NCBI GenBank assembly: GCA_052032225.1
Contig: JBPEWY010000072.1
Location: forward strand, 1 to 48,311
Length of the DNA: 48,311 bases
Source: JBPEWY01 sp052032225
GTDB taxonomy: Bacteria; Bacteroidota; Bacteroidia; Flavobacteriales; Flavobacteriaceae
Reading direction: 5' to 3'
Numbering within the stretch: position 1 is the stretch's first letter; each line of letters begins with the position of its first letter. The notes beneath the pieces were generated by a model. It searched no databases. It saw only the letters and a program-made list of their open reading frames with translations, and had not been told where the DNA came from. The position numbers were made by a program, and so were the translations under genes. Of this stretch, positions 24,599-33,980 are shown piece by piece.

Positions 24599-24626
24599 AA
24601 GGGCAGTTTTACTGCCCTTTTCTTTT
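24599..24626. terminator. Terminator shared by the DUF6515 gene and the Ycf48-like gene
   Basis: GGGCAGT (24601-24607) pairs with ACTGCCC (24611-24617), followed by TTTTCTTTT. It overlaps the last codons and stop of the convergent minus-strand gene, whose final Gln-stop is part of the stem. Confidence 0.75.
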
Positions 24627-25664
24627 AAAAGTAAGTTGTGCTATTCTGTTTTTTCCGGCCGCATAGGCTAAACTATCGTTCACAAACCTGATTGTATAAA
24701 AACTTTCATCAGACAGGTGAGACCAGGTTTTTCCACCATCATTAGAAACATCAATCCCTTTAAAACCAACAGCAACAATTTGTTTAGCATTACTATTAGG
24801 CACATACTGCACACAAGATCTGTAACCGGGCTCTCTATTGTTAGCAACTAATTGCCATGTTTTACCGCCATCTTTTGTAATTGCCTTATTAGCATTATTT
24901 AATTCTGGTTTTGTGTAATCACCTCCCATAACAATTCCGTTTTTGTCATCATAAAAAGCAACAGAGTATATACCTTGTGTGCTTTCTCCTTGTACAATTG
25001 GAGTGGTATAAACTTGCCAACTTTTACCCTTATCTGGAGAATAATAAACATTACTTTTTGCTCCGCCACTAACAATCCAAGTATGATTGTTAACAACAGC
25101 TATATTAGTATTGCTGGCCGCAAAAGCAGCTTCGTTTGGTGTTACAACCGGTAATAAATCACACGACAGTTTTGTCCATGTTTGTCCGCCGTCTCTGGTT
25201 ATAATAACCGATAAGCAATCATCTGTTGGATCTCCCATGGCAATTCCTTCTTCATCATTCCAAAATACCATACTGTCATAAAAAACTTTTTCATGATGCT
25301 CTGTGTACACTAACTCCATTACTCCATTATCGCCTGTTTTGTATAACAATGCAGGGTTTCCTATACTCAGCATAAAAAAATCAGAAGCAGTATGAGCAAC
25401 AGCTCTAAAATGAACCGGTACAGAATCATACATCATTATTGATGTGTTAACGGTATTGTTTTTTACATTGTATAAACCGTATGTTCCATTATTGGCTGCA
25501 AACGCTAAATTACCATCGTTTAAAACCTCAATAGCTCTTATGCTTAAACTGTCTGAGTAAACATCTTTAACAAGCACATTGCTTATAGGTACTAATTCAG
25601 GTTGGTGCTTGCATGATAAAAACAAAACTAAAGCTGTAAATAATAGTAAGATTCTAGTGTGCAT
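24609..25664 (-). CDS. Ycf48/BNR-repeat beta-propeller lipoprotein
   Basis: A 351-residue exported protein with lipobox LFLSC (Cys about 18). The chain holds several Asp-box repeats of the SxDGGxTW type: ITRDGGQTWTKL, YYSPDKGKSWQVY, ITKDGGKTWQLV and VSNDGGKTWSHL, spaced as in a photosystem assembly factor Ycf48-type beta-propeller. In Bacteroidota these proteins are often misnamed oxidoreductase. No catalytic residues are recognised; protein binding or glycan binding at the cell surface is plausible. It is transcribed alone, convergent with the DUF6515 gene and divergent from the RNA methyltransferase gene. Confidence 0.85.
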   Translation of the reverse strand: MHTRILLLFTALVLFLSCKHQPELVPISNVLVKDVYSDSLSIRAIEVLNDGNLAFAANNGTYGLYNVKNNTVNTSIMMYDSVPVHFRAVAHTASDFFMLSIGNPALLYKTGDNGVMELVYTEHHEKVFYDSMVFWNDEEGIAMGDPTDDCLSVIITRDGGQTWTKLSCDLLPVVTPNEAAFAASNTNIAVVNNHTWIVSGGAKSNVYYSPDKGKSWQVYTTPIVQGESTQGIYSVAFYDDKNGIVMGGDYTKPELNNANKAITKDGGKTWQLVANNREPGYRSCVQYVPNSNAKQIVAVGFKGIDVSNDGGKTWSHLSDESFYTIRFVNDSLAYAAGKNRIAQLTFKRKGQ

Positions 25665-25709
25665 ACTTTTTAAATTTATGCTAAAAATACAGGTTTGTGT
25701 TTAAAGCAA

Positions 25710-25717
25710 TACCTTTG
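25710..25717 (+). promoter_or_regulatory. -7 promoter element (TACCTTTG) of the RsmB/NOP methyltransferase gene
   Basis: Perfect TAnnTTTG followed by C, 20 bases before the ATG at 25738, so the leader is very short. A -33 TTTG at standard distance is not clear. Confidence 0.5.
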
Positions 25718-25737
25718 CAAGCAATTTTAATTATTGT

Positions 25738-26952
25738 ATGAGACTACATAGAAATTTAGCCCTTGGAGTTATAAATGGTTTACATGAAATTTTTTTGAAT
25801 AATGTTTATGCAGATAAAGCTGTAGAAAAACTTTTAAAAAGTAATAAGCGTTGGGGAGCTCGAGACAGGGCTTTTGTTGCAGAAACCATATATGATATTG
25901 TTAGATTAAAACGCTTATATGCTGAAATCACTAGTGCTTCTGAGCCCTATTCAAATGATGATTTATGGAAAATATTTACTGCCTGGGCTGTAATAAATAA
26001 GATAAATATACCTGATTGGGAAGAATTTAAAAACCCCAATTTTAAAGCTATAATAAAAGCTTACAACTCTTTACAAGAAACAAGAAAATATAGAGTTTCT
26101 ATTCCCGATTGGCTAGACGATTTAGGCGTTAATGAATTAGGTGAAGCTACTTGGACCAAAGAAATGGACGCCATGAATAGGCAAGCTCAAGTTGTATTGC
26201 GTGTAAACACACTAAAAACTACTAAAGAAGACCTAAAACAAATTCTATTAAAAAATAATATAGAAACGGTTTTCTTAGATAGTTATCCAGATGCATTGGT
26301 GTTAAAACAAAGAACCAATGTATTTAGAACAGATGCCTTTAAAAAGGGTTTATTTGAGGTTCAAGATGCATCTTCACAATTGGTTGCACCTTTTTTACAA
26401 GTAAAACCGGGTATGCGTGTTGTAGATGCTTGTGCGGGAGCAGGCGGTAAAACACTTCATTTAGCTTCCTTAATGAAAAATAAAGGTCAGATTATAGCTT
26501 TAGACATTTATAAAAATAAACTTTTAGAGCTTAAAAAAAGAGCCAAAAGAAATGGTGCTTTTAATATAGAAACAAGGGTAATAGATTCTACCAAAGTAAT
26601 TAAAAAACTACACCATTCTGCAGATGCCGTTTTAATAGATGCTCCTTGTAGTGGTTTAGGTGTTTTAAAACGTAATCCCGATGCAAAATATAAACTTAAA
26701 CCAGAGTTTATAAAAGAGCTTAATAAAACTCAAAAAATTATTTTACATGATTATAGTAAAATGGTTAAACCGGGAGGTAATTTAGTATATGCTACTTGCT
26801 CTATTTTACCATCAGAAAATCAAGAGCAAATAAAAAACTTTTTAGCTTCAGAAAACGGAAAAGATTTTACACTAATAAACGAGAATACTATTTTAGCACA
26901 CAAAACCGGATTTGATGGTTTTTACATGGCCCTATTAAAAAAACATCAATAA
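25738..26952 (+). CDS. RsmB/NOP-family SAM-dependent RNA cytosine-C5 methyltransferase
   Basis: A 404-residue enzyme. The N-terminal helical region (about 1-130) resembles the NusB-like/RNA-binding part of RsmB. The catalytic domain has the SAM motif VVDACAGAGGKTLHLA, LDIYKNKLLELKKRAKR, then DAPCSGLGVLKRNPD with the motif IV Cys, and YATCSILPSENQEQI with the motif VI Cys, the two Cys used in C5 methylation. Substrate is probably 16S rRNA C967 (RsmB) but other rRNA or tRNA cytosines are possible. The endonuclease gene starts 6 bases after its stop. Confidence 0.92.
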   Translation: MRLHRNLALGVINGLHEIFLNNVYADKAVEKLLKSNKRWGARDRAFVAETIYDIVRLKRLYAEITSASEPYSNDDLWKIFTAWAVINKINIPDWEEFKNPNFKAIIKAYNSLQETRKYRVSIPDWLDDLGVNELGEATWTKEMDAMNRQAQVVLRVNTLKTTKEDLKQILLKNNIETVFLDSYPDALVLKQRTNVFRTDAFKKGLFEVQDASSQLVAPFLQVKPGMRVVDACAGAGGKTLHLASLMKNKGQIIALDIYKNKLLELKKRAKRNGAFNIETRVIDSTKVIKKLHHSADAVLIDAPCSGLGVLKRNPDAKYKLKPEFIKELNKTQKIILHDYSKMVKPGGNLVYATCSILPSENQEQIKNFLASENGKDFTLINENTILAHKTGFDGFYMALLKKHQ

Positions 26953-26958
26953 AAAACT

Positions 26959-27729
26959 ATGAAACTACTTACCTTATTTTTAAGCTTATTTATTTTAAGC
27001 TGCTCTAAAGACACTACCTCAACAAAAGTAACAGAGCAAGAAACCATAAGTTTTAACATCCCTACATCAATTAAAGAGTATTACAATGATGTTGTTTTTT
27101 ACAAAAACCCTGATGCTTTAAAAGATGAGTTAGCAGCGCATACCATTGCAATGCACACAAATATTTTATCGTACGGAGAAAGACATAATTATTTGTATGA
27201 TGCAGATGAGGATAGTAATAATCCTGAAAATGTTGTTTTAATTTATAGTAGCGAAAGCAGAAACAAAAACGAATACACATCGCCTAATAACCCACACCAG
27301 CCTCAAACTTTTAACACAGAACACGTTTATCCGAGGTCATTAATTGGCAATACTGCTATTGGAGATTTACATCATTTACGAACGTGCGATGCATCGGTAA
27401 ATTCGCAACGAAGCAACTACCCCTTCACAGACGGTAGTGGTAATTATGCGCTTGTAGATGGTAACAAATGGTTTCCGGGTGATGAGTGGAAAGGAGATGT
27501 GGCACGAATGATTATGTATTTGAATTTACGCTATAATGAAAGCTTTTCTGATGTAGGCAGTTTATCATTATTTTTAAAATGGAATGCCGAAGACCCTGTT
27601 TCTGAAATAGAAATTCAAAGAAACACTATTATTTATAGTGCACAAGGCAACAGAAATCCGTTTATAGACAACCCATATTTAGCTACTATATTATGGGGAG
27701 GCCCGGAAGCAGAAAACAAATGGCAATAA
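26959..27729 (+). CDS. Endonuclease I family nuclease (EndA/NucM-like), lipoprotein
   Basis: A 256-residue secreted nuclease with lipobox FILSC near residue 15. The core has NTEHVYPRSLIG with the general-base His of the beta-beta-alpha-metal fold, then GDLHHLRTCDASVNSQRSN, NKWFPGDEWKGDVARMIMYL and a closing WNAEDPVSEIEIQRN, all hallmarks of endonuclease I. It would degrade DNA in the periplasm or outside, for nutrition. It lacks the long C-terminal extension or sorting domain seen in other flavobacterial endonucleases. It is likely co-transcribed with the methyltransferase gene upstream. Confidence 0.88.
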   Translation: MKLLTLFLSLFILSCSKDTTSTKVTEQETISFNIPTSIKEYYNDVVFYKNPDALKDELAAHTIAMHTNILSYGERHNYLYDADEDSNNPENVVLIYSSESRNKNEYTSPNNPHQPQTFNTEHVYPRSLIGNTAIGDLHHLRTCDASVNSQRSNYPFTDGSGNYALVDGNKWFPGDEWKGDVARMIMYLNLRYNESFSDVGSLSLFLKWNAEDPVSEIEIQRNTIIYSAQGNRNPFIDNPYLATILWGGPEAENKWQ

Positions 27730-27774
27730 TGCTTTTTTTAATTCTCTGAAGTCCAAATATTAAACAGAAAAAAT

Positions 27775-27782
27775 TACCTTTG
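27775..27782 (+). promoter_or_regulatory. -7 promoter element (TACCTTTG) of purL
   Basis: Perfect TAnnTTTG followed by C, 38 bases before the purL ATG. I see no purine-box or riboswitch-like structure in the short leader. Confidence 0.55.
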
Positions 27783-27820
27783 CACTTTCAAAATTGTACA
27801 ACAACACAAACTAAACATAC

Positions 27821-30800
27821 ATGATTCTTTTCTTCGGAAACCCTGAGCAAAAGGTTTATGCGCTTCAGGTAAACACTACACTTTCTGAGCAAGACATTAA
27901 AAAATTATCATGGCTTTTTGGCAACGCACCTCAAATAAACAAAGCATCTATTGATGCTTTTTTTGTTGGTCCCAGAGCCGCTATGGTAACCCCGTGGAGT
28001 ACCAATGCAGTAGAAATTACTCAAAACATGGGAATAACAGGTATTGTAAGAATTGAAGAGTTTACATCTGCAACTCAAGATTATGAAGATTTTGATCCCA
28101 TGTTGTCTCAAAAATATAGTGAGCTAAATCAAGATATTTTTACTATTAATATTGAGCCAGAGCCAATTAAAGAGATTGATGATATTGCTGCTTATAATGA
28201 AAAGGAAGGATTGGCTTTAAGCGATGAAGAAATAGAATACCTAAATAACTTAGCTACTAAATTAGGTAGAAAACTTACCGACTCTGAGGTTTTTGGTTTC
28301 TCTCAAGTTAATTCTGAACACTGTCGACATAAAATTTTTAACGGAACTTTTGTTATAGACGGTAAAGAACAACCTACATCGTTGTTTAAACTCATTAAAA
28401 AAACCTCAGAAACTAACCCAAATTATATTGTATCTGCTTACAAAGACAATGTTGCTTTTATACAAGGCCCTAAAGTAGAACAGTTTGCTCCTAAAAGCGC
28501 TAACAAGCCAGATTTTTATACAAAAAAACCCTTTAACTCTGTAATATCGTTAAAAGCAGAAACACATAATTTCCCCACAACCGTAGAGCCGTTTAATGGT
28601 GCCGCAACCGGTAGCGGTGGTGAAATAAGAGATAGATTAGCCGGAGGTAAAGGCTCTTTACCATTAGCCGGAACAGCTGTTTATATGACGTCTTACTCAA
28701 GACTAGAAGCAACAAGACCCTGGGAAAAAGCCATGCAAGAGCGTGATTGGCTATACCAAACACCAATGGATATTTTAATAAAAGCGTCTAACGGTGCTTC
28801 AGATTTTGGAAATAAATTCGGTCAACCACTTATTGCAGGTTCTGTTCTTACATTTGAACACGAAGAAGATGCCAGAAAATTAGGCTTTGATAAAGTTATA
28901 ATGCTTGCCGGTGGTGTTGGCTACGGTAAACAAGAGCAAGCCAAAAAAGACATTCCTAAAAAAGACGATAAAATAGTTGTTCTTGGTGGTGAAAACTACC
29001 GTATAGGTATGGGTGGTGCAGCTGTTTCATCGGCCGATACCGGAGAGTTTAGTAGCGGTATAGAACTTAATGCCATACAACGCTCTAACCCCGAAATGCA
29101 AAAAAGAGCAGCCAATACCATTAGAGGTTTTGTAGAAAGTGATGAGAATCCTATAGTATCTATTCATGATCATGGTGCCGGCGGACACTTAAATTGTTTG
29201 TCTGAATTAGTTGAAGAAACCGGTGGAAAAATAGATTTAGATAAGCTTCCTGTTGGAGATCCTACCCTCTCTGCCAAAGAAATTATTGGCAATGAAAGCC
29301 AAGAACGCATGGGGTTAATTGTTGGTGAGAAATCTTTAACTATTTTACAAGAAGTAGCCGAACGAGAGCGATCTCCTATGTATGAAGTAGGTACTGTTAC
29401 GGGTGATAATAGGTTTACATTTCAATCGTCATCAACCGGAGATAAACCTATAGATTTAGAACTTTCAGATATGTTTGGCAGCTCTCCTAAAACCATCATG
29501 AAAGACATTACCGTAAACAAAAAATACAGTGATGTAACCTATAATCAAAACCAAATAGAAACTTACTTAGAGCATGTTTTGCAATTAGAAGCGGTTGGTT
29601 GTAAAGATTGGCTCACAAATAAAGTAGACCGATGTGTAACAGGTAGAGTTGCAAAACAACAATGCGCCGGACCATTACAATTACCACTTAACAATGTTGG
29701 GGTTATGGCGTTAGACTATAACGGTAAACAAGGCGTAGCTACAGCCATTGGGCATGCCCCAATAAGTGCTTTAATAGACCCTGTTGCCGGTAGTCGTAAC
29801 AGTATTGCAGAAGCACTTACGAATATTATTTGGGCTCCGCTTGCCAACGGTTTAAAAAGTGTTAGTTTATCGGCAAACTGGATGTGGCCTTGTAAAAATG
29901 AAGGCGAAGATACTCGCTTGTATCAGGCTGTAAAGGGCTGTTCTGACTTTGCCATAGAGCTCGGCATAAATATTCCAACGGGTAAAGATTCGTTATCTAT
30001 GAAACAAAAATACCCGAACGATGAAGTTATTGCTCCCGGTACAGTAATTATTTCGGCTGCAGCTCACTGTAACAATATTACTAAAGTTGTAGAACCTGTA
30101 TTACAGCGTGATGGCGGTAAGCTATACTACATTAATTTTTCTCAAGATAAATTTAAACTAGGTGGCTCATCATTTGCACAAATAATTAATAAAATAGGTG
30201 CAGAAACTCCTACTATAAAAGATAGTAAGTTCTTTAAAACTGCTTTTAATACAATTCAAGAGGCTATTAACCAAAATTTAATTTCTGCCGGCCACGATAT
30301 TTCTAGCGGTGGACTTATAACTACGCTTTTAGAAATGTGCTTTGCAGAAGTAGATTTAGGAGCTGCCATAGATTTAAGTTCTTTACAAGAAACAGACAGC
30401 ATTAAGTTATTATTTAGTGAGAATGCCGGAATTGTAATTCAGGCTAAACCAGAAATTGAAGCACTTTTAAAAACCAATAATGTCCCGTTTTACACAATTG
30501 GCACAGTTGTAGAAGGCGACAGACTTTTTATTAAAAATCAAAAACAATCATATAGCTTTAGCATAACAAAACTCAGAGACATTTGGTTTAAAACCTCTTA
30601 TTTGCTAGACAAAAAACAAAGCGGAGCAGAAAAAGCAAAAGAACGTTTTATTAACTACAAAAAGCAACCTATAACTTATAACTTTCCAAAACATTTTACA
30701 GGTAATTTAAACGATGTTGTTGCTCCTGCAATTGTAAAAAAACATAAGCCTATAGCTGCCGTTATACGCGAAAAAGGTAGTAACTCTGAGCGCGAAATGG

Positions 30801-31495
30801 CCAACGCAATGTATTTAGCCGGTTTTGAAGTGAAAGATGTTCACATGACCGATTTGATTTCCGGAAGAGAAACCTTAAAAGATGTAAACTTTATAGGTGC
30901 AGTTGGTGGATTTTCTAATTCAGATGTTTTAGGTTCTGCAAAAGGTTGGGCAGGCGCTTTTTTATACAACGAAAAAGCAAACACCGCTTTGCAAAACTTT
31001 TTTAACAGAGAAGACACCTTGTCATTAGGTATTTGTAACGGATGTCAATTATTTATTGAATTAGGCTTAATAAATCCTACGCATCAACAAAAACCTAAAA
31101 TGCTTCATAACGACTCTCATAAGTTTGAATGTACATTTAGTGCAGTTACAATACAACCTAACAACTCAATAATGCTTAAAAGTTTAGCTGGCGCTACATT
31201 AGGAATTTGGTCTGCACACGGAGAGGGAAAATTTAGTTTTCCGTATAGTGAAGACAAATATAATATTGTAGCCAAATTTCAACACGAAGGTTACCCATCT
31301 AACCCTAACGGATCTGACTTTAATACAGCCATGTTAGCTTCAGATTGTGGTAGACATTTAGTTACAATGCCACACTTTGAACGCTCAATTTTCCCATGGA
31401 ACTGGGGCTACTATCCTAAAAACCGAAAAGATCAAGTTTCACCATGGTTAGAAGCCTTTGTAAACGCCAGAAAATGGGTAGAACTGCATAAATAA
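27821..31495 (+). CDS. purL: Phosphoribosylformylglycinamidine synthase, single-chain type
   Basis: Fourth step of purine synthesis: FGAR plus glutamine and ATP gives FGAM. The 1224 residues comprise an N-terminal PurS-like domain, a linker, two AIRS-like synthetase halves (SEHCRHKIF, AETHNFPTTVEPFNGAATGSGG, DHGAGGHLN; then GPLQLPLNNVGVMALD, PTGKDSLSM, GHDISSGGL), and a C-terminal class I glutaminase. The glutaminase triad is C1072 in GICNGCQLF and H1133/E1135 in WSAHGEGKF. It is the fused PurL form of proteobacteria and eukaryotes, not the PurLQS complex. Own promoter and terminator; no other pur gene nearby. Confidence 0.96.
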   Translation: MILFFGNPEQKVYALQVNTTLSEQDIKKLSWLFGNAPQINKASIDAFFVGPRAAMVTPWSTNAVEITQNMGITGIVRIEEFTSATQDYEDFDPMLSQKYSELNQDIFTINIEPEPIKEIDDIAAYNEKEGLALSDEEIEYLNNLATKLGRKLTDSEVFGFSQVNSEHCRHKIFNGTFVIDGKEQPTSLFKLIKKTSETNPNYIVSAYKDNVAFIQGPKVEQFAPKSANKPDFYTKKPFNSVISLKAETHNFPTTVEPFNGAATGSGGEIRDRLAGGKGSLPLAGTAVYMTSYSRLEATRPWEKAMQERDWLYQTPMDILIKASNGASDFGNKFGQPLIAGSVLTFEHEEDARKLGFDKVIMLAGGVGYGKQEQAKKDIPKKDDKIVVLGGENYRIGMGGAAVSSADTGEFSSGIELNAIQRSNPEMQKRAANTIRGFVESDENPIVSIHDHGAGGHLNCLSELVEETGGKIDLDKLPVGDPTLSAKEIIGNESQERMGLIVGEKSLTILQEVAERERSPMYEVGTVTGDNRFTFQSSSTGDKPIDLELSDMFGSSPKTIMKDITVNKKYSDVTYNQNQIETYLEHVLQLEAVGCKDWLTNKVDRCVTGRVAKQQCAGPLQLPLNNVGVMALDYNGKQGVATAIGHAPISALIDPVAGSRNSIAEALTNIIWAPLANGLKSVSLSANWMWPCKNEGEDTRLYQAVKGCSDFAIELGINIPTGKDSLSMKQKYPNDEVIAPGTVIISAAAHCNNITKVVEPVLQRDGGKLYYINFSQDKFKLGGSSFAQIINKIGAETPTIKDSKFFKTAFNTIQEAINQNLISAGHDISSGGLITTLLEMCFAEVDLGAAIDLSSLQETDSIKLLFSENAGIVIQAKPEIEALLKTNNVPFYTIGTVVEGDRLFIKNQKQSYSFSITKLRDIWFKTSYLLDKKQSGAEKAKERFINYKKQPITYNFPKHFTGNLNDVVAPAIVKKHKPIAAVIREKGSNSEREMANAMYLAGFEVKDVHMTDLISGRETLKDVNFIGAVGGFSNSDVLGSAKGWAGAFLYNEKANTALQNFFNREDTLSLGICNGCQLFIELGLINPTHQQKPKMLHNDSHKFECTFSAVTIQPNNSIMLKSLAGATLGIWSAHGEGKFSFPYSEDKYNIVAKFQHEGYPSNPNGSDFNTAMLASDCGRHLVTMPHFERSIFPWNWGYYPKNRKDQVSPWLEAFVNARKWVELHK

Positions 31496-31512
31496 ATACC
31501 AAACGGTTAAGA

Positions 31513-31540
31513 AAAAGAGCGTGCTAAAGCACGCTCTTTT
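31513..31540 (+). terminator. Intrinsic terminator of purL
   Basis: AAAAGAGCGTGCT (31513-31525) pairs with AGCACGCTCTTTT (31528-31540). It is a strong 13-bp stem with a T-rich end. Confidence 0.9.
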
Positions 31541-31642
31541 AACTTTAACTCCCTCAAATAAAAGCAAGTACAGTATAGTTTACTTGTGCTTTGTTAAATG
31601 CCATTATTTTTTTACTTTGCAATACTGCATTAAAAACTAATT

Positions 31643-33421
31643 ATGGCAACAAAAATTACCCGATTATTTGACTTTCCATATTACCAGTTAGAACAATATA
31701 ATTTAAGCAAAGCGTTTACTACAAAATATAATGGTAATTGGCATTCTATTTCTACTAAAGAGTATATAGATAAAGCCAATGCTATAAGTAGAGCGCTTGT
31801 AAAATTAGGAGTTCAACCTAATGATAAGATTGCGGTTATTAGTACAAATAACAGAACAGAATGGAATGTTGTAGATATTGGAATTTTACAAATTGGTGCT
31901 CAAAACGTTCCTATATACCCTACAATCTCTAAAGAAGATTACGAGTACATTTTAAATCATTCAGAATCTATTTTTTGTTTCGTTTCAGATAAAGAATTAT
32001 TAGAAAAACTTAAAGCTGTAAAAGACAACACTAAGCTAAAAGGTATTTATACTTTTGATGATATTAAAGGAGAACCTAACTGGAAAGAGCTTTTAGAGCT
32101 TGGAAAAGACGAAAGTTTACAAGAAGAAGTAGAAAAAAGAAAAGAAGCCGTAAAACCTTCAGATTTAGCTACACTAATTTACACTTCCGGAACCACCGGA
32201 AAGCCCAAAGGTGTAATGCTGTCACATAACAATATTGTTTCAAATGTTATAGATAGCGAAAAACGCGTTCCCCTTCATCACGGTAAAGCTCGCGCATTAA
32301 GTTTTTTACCGGTATGTCATGTCTTTGAACGCATGATTTTATACCTATATCAATATTGTGGTATAGAAATTTTCTTTGCAGAATCTATCGAGAAAATTAG
32401 TGATAACCTAAAAGAAGTAAAACCCCATGTAATGACAGCCGTACCAAGGCTTTACGAAAAAGTATATGATAAAATTTATGCGCGAGGTGAAGATTTAAGT
32501 GGTATCAAGAAAAAATTATTCTACTGGGCAATAGAACTTGGTTTAAAATATGAGCCTTACGGAGCAAATGGTTGGTGGTACGAGTTTAAACTTAAGATTG
32601 CCAGAAAACTAATTTTCAGTAAATGGAAAGAAGCCTTAGGAGGCAATTTAACACTGATGGTTTCCGGTAGTGCCGCATTACAACCTCGTTTAGCCAGAGT
32701 TTTTGCTGCAGCCGAATTACCAATTATGGAAGGCTATGGCTTAACCGAAACCTCACCGGTTGTTTCTGTAAACGATCAGCGCAACAGAGGCTTTAAGATA
32801 GGTACAGTTGGTAAAGTAATAGATAATGTAGAGGTTAAAATTGCCGACGACGGAGAAATATTAGTTAAAGGCCCGAATGTAATGATGGGGTATTACAAAG
32901 ACCCTGATAAAACTGCCGAAGTGATGTCTGGAGATTACTTTCACACCGGAGATATTGGAGAAATAGATGAAGAAGGCTTTTTAAAAATTACAGACCGTAA
33001 AAAAGAAATGTTTAAAACCTCCGGAGGTAAGTACATTGCTCCTGCACTTATAGAAAATCAGCTTAAACAGTCTCGTTTTATAGAACAAGCCATGGTTATA
33101 GGCGAAGGAGAAAAAATGCCTGCAGCGCTTATTCAAATAAATTTTGAATTTGTAAAAGAATGGGCAAAGCGTCATAATATTGATTACATAAGCGATGAAG
33201 AAATTGTTAAAAATCCAAAACTAATTTCCAGAATACAAGAAGAAGTAGATTTTGCTAATGAGAAGTTTGGTAAATGGGAAAAAATTAAGCGCTTTGAACT
33301 TACCCCGGATATCTGGAGTATAGACGGTGGCCACCTTACCCCTACTATGAAGCTTAAACGAAGAGTTATAAAAGATATTTACAAAGATCTCTACAACAAA
33401 ATTTACGAACACGATAAATAA
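31643..33421 (+). CDS. Long-chain fatty-acid-CoA ligase (AMP-forming, FadD15-like)
   Basis: A 592-residue ANL-superfamily enzyme that activates fatty acids to acyl-CoA. Motifs in order: AMP-binding LIYTSGTTGKPKGVMLSH, FLPVCHVFER, GYGLTETSPVVSVN, YFHTGDIGEIDEEGFLKITDRKKE, and a C-terminal TMKLKRRVI with the catalytic-domain Lys. The 'LPVCHVFERM' and the internal insertion about 290-330 are those of the long eukaryotic-like/FAA1-FadD15 group. It lies upstream of the beta-oxidation operon and is separated from it by a terminator, so it is regulated independently or by the same MarR protein. A weak promoter-like sequence (TTACTTTGC) precedes it. Confidence 0.92.
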   Translation: MATKITRLFDFPYYQLEQYNLSKAFTTKYNGNWHSISTKEYIDKANAISRALVKLGVQPNDKIAVISTNNRTEWNVVDIGILQIGAQNVPIYPTISKEDYEYILNHSESIFCFVSDKELLEKLKAVKDNTKLKGIYTFDDIKGEPNWKELLELGKDESLQEEVEKRKEAVKPSDLATLIYTSGTTGKPKGVMLSHNNIVSNVIDSEKRVPLHHGKARALSFLPVCHVFERMILYLYQYCGIEIFFAESIEKISDNLKEVKPHVMTAVPRLYEKVYDKIYARGEDLSGIKKKLFYWAIELGLKYEPYGANGWWYEFKLKIARKLIFSKWKEALGGNLTLMVSGSAALQPRLARVFAAAELPIMEGYGLTETSPVVSVNDQRNRGFKIGTVGKVIDNVEVKIADDGEILVKGPNVMMGYYKDPDKTAEVMSGDYFHTGDIGEIDEEGFLKITDRKKEMFKTSGGKYIAPALIENQLKQSRFIEQAMVIGEGEKMPAALIQINFEFVKEWAKRHNIDYISDEEIVKNPKLISRIQEEVDFANEKFGKWEKIKRFELTPDIWSIDGGHLTPTMKLKRRVIKDIYKDLYNKIYEHDK

Positions 33422-33431
33422 AACATTATTT

Positions 33432-33458
33432 AAGCCCTCTCTTTAGAGGGCTTTTTTT
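33432..33458 (+). terminator. Intrinsic terminator of the acyl-CoA ligase gene
   Basis: AAGCCCTCT (33432-33440) pairs with AGAGGGCTT (33445-33453), then a T run to 33458. Confidence 0.88.
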
Positions 33459-33475
33459 AATATTTTTTTTACATT

Positions 33476-33497
33476 TTTATTATGCATGCATAATAAA
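33476..33497. promoter_or_regulatory. Perfect 22-bp palindrome, candidate MarR operator
   Basis: Half site TTTATTATGCA and its exact complement, 11 bp each with no spacer, centred between 33486 and 33487. It ends 7 bases before the -7 element (33505-33512) and covers the -33 region, where bound protein would block RNA polymerase. It stands 35 bases before the MarR gene. Dyads of this type and size are typical of MarR dimers. Confidence 0.72.
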
Positions 33498-33504
33498 TAT
33501 TTTT

Positions 33505-33512
33505 TATATTTG
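33505..33512 (+). promoter_or_regulatory. -7 promoter element (TATATTTG) of the MarR/beta-oxidation operon
   Basis: Perfect TAnnTTTG, 19 bases before the MarR ATG. No exact -33 TTTG is found; that region is taken up by the palindrome. Confidence 0.6.
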
Positions 33513-33531
33513 GGTGCATTTCAAAAATTAA

Positions 33532-33978
33532 ATGAAAGAAAAAACTATAGATTACGCATTACGTACAACATGGCAAGCTGTTGCCAGAATGTATAACGAA
33601 GAAGCCGGTAAAGAAGGATCTACCATGGCAACCGGGTTTACGTTGCTTAGTATAGACCCGGAAGACGGAACACCTTCTACCGCTCTCGGACCAAGAATGG
33701 GTATGGAATCTACCAGTCTGTCTAGAATACTAAAAAGTATGGAAGAAAAAGGGTTAATAGAAAGAAAGCCCAATCCAAACGATGGTCGTAGTGTTCTTAT
33801 ATACTTAACAGATTTTGGTAAAGAAAAAAGAGAGTTTTCTAAAAAAGTAGTGCTTAGGTTTAACGAAGTTGTAAAACAACACGTATCACAAGAGAAATTA
33901 CTTCACTTTTTTGAAGTAACAGAAATCATAAACGAGTTAATAACAGAAAAAAAAATATATAACAATAATCAACCATAA
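33532..33978 (+). CDS. MarR-family transcriptional regulator of the beta-oxidation operon
   Basis: A 148-residue winged-helix regulator. The helix-turn-helix is about residues 50-75, with GMESTSLSRILKSMEEKGLIERKPNPNDGRSVLIYLTDFGKE: the recognition helix, the wing and its DxRS motif are typical of MarR. The flanking helices would form the dimer. The fadN-type gene starts 2 bases after its stop, so regulator and enzymes are one operon. By analogy with FadR-like repressors it probably releases DNA when bound to long-chain acyl-CoA (inference). The perfect palindrome in front of the gene is the likely operator, giving autoregulation. Confidence 0.9.
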   Translation: MKEKTIDYALRTTWQAVARMYNEEAGKEGSTMATGFTLLSIDPEDGTPSTALGPRMGMESTSLSRILKSMEEKGLIERKPNPNDGRSVLIYLTDFGKEKREFSKKVVLRFNEVVKQHVSQEKLLHFFEVTEIINELITEKKIYNNNQP

Positions 33979-33980
33979 CA

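Noticed and set aside
24483..24671. Second plus-strand open frame overlapping the end of the DUF6515 gene
   Set aside because: Shifted frame through the DUF6515 coding end and the terminator; no recognisable protein features.
24609..25664. Oxidoreductase function for the Ycf48-like lipoprotein
   Set aside because: No cofactor-binding motif; only Asp-box propeller repeats are present.
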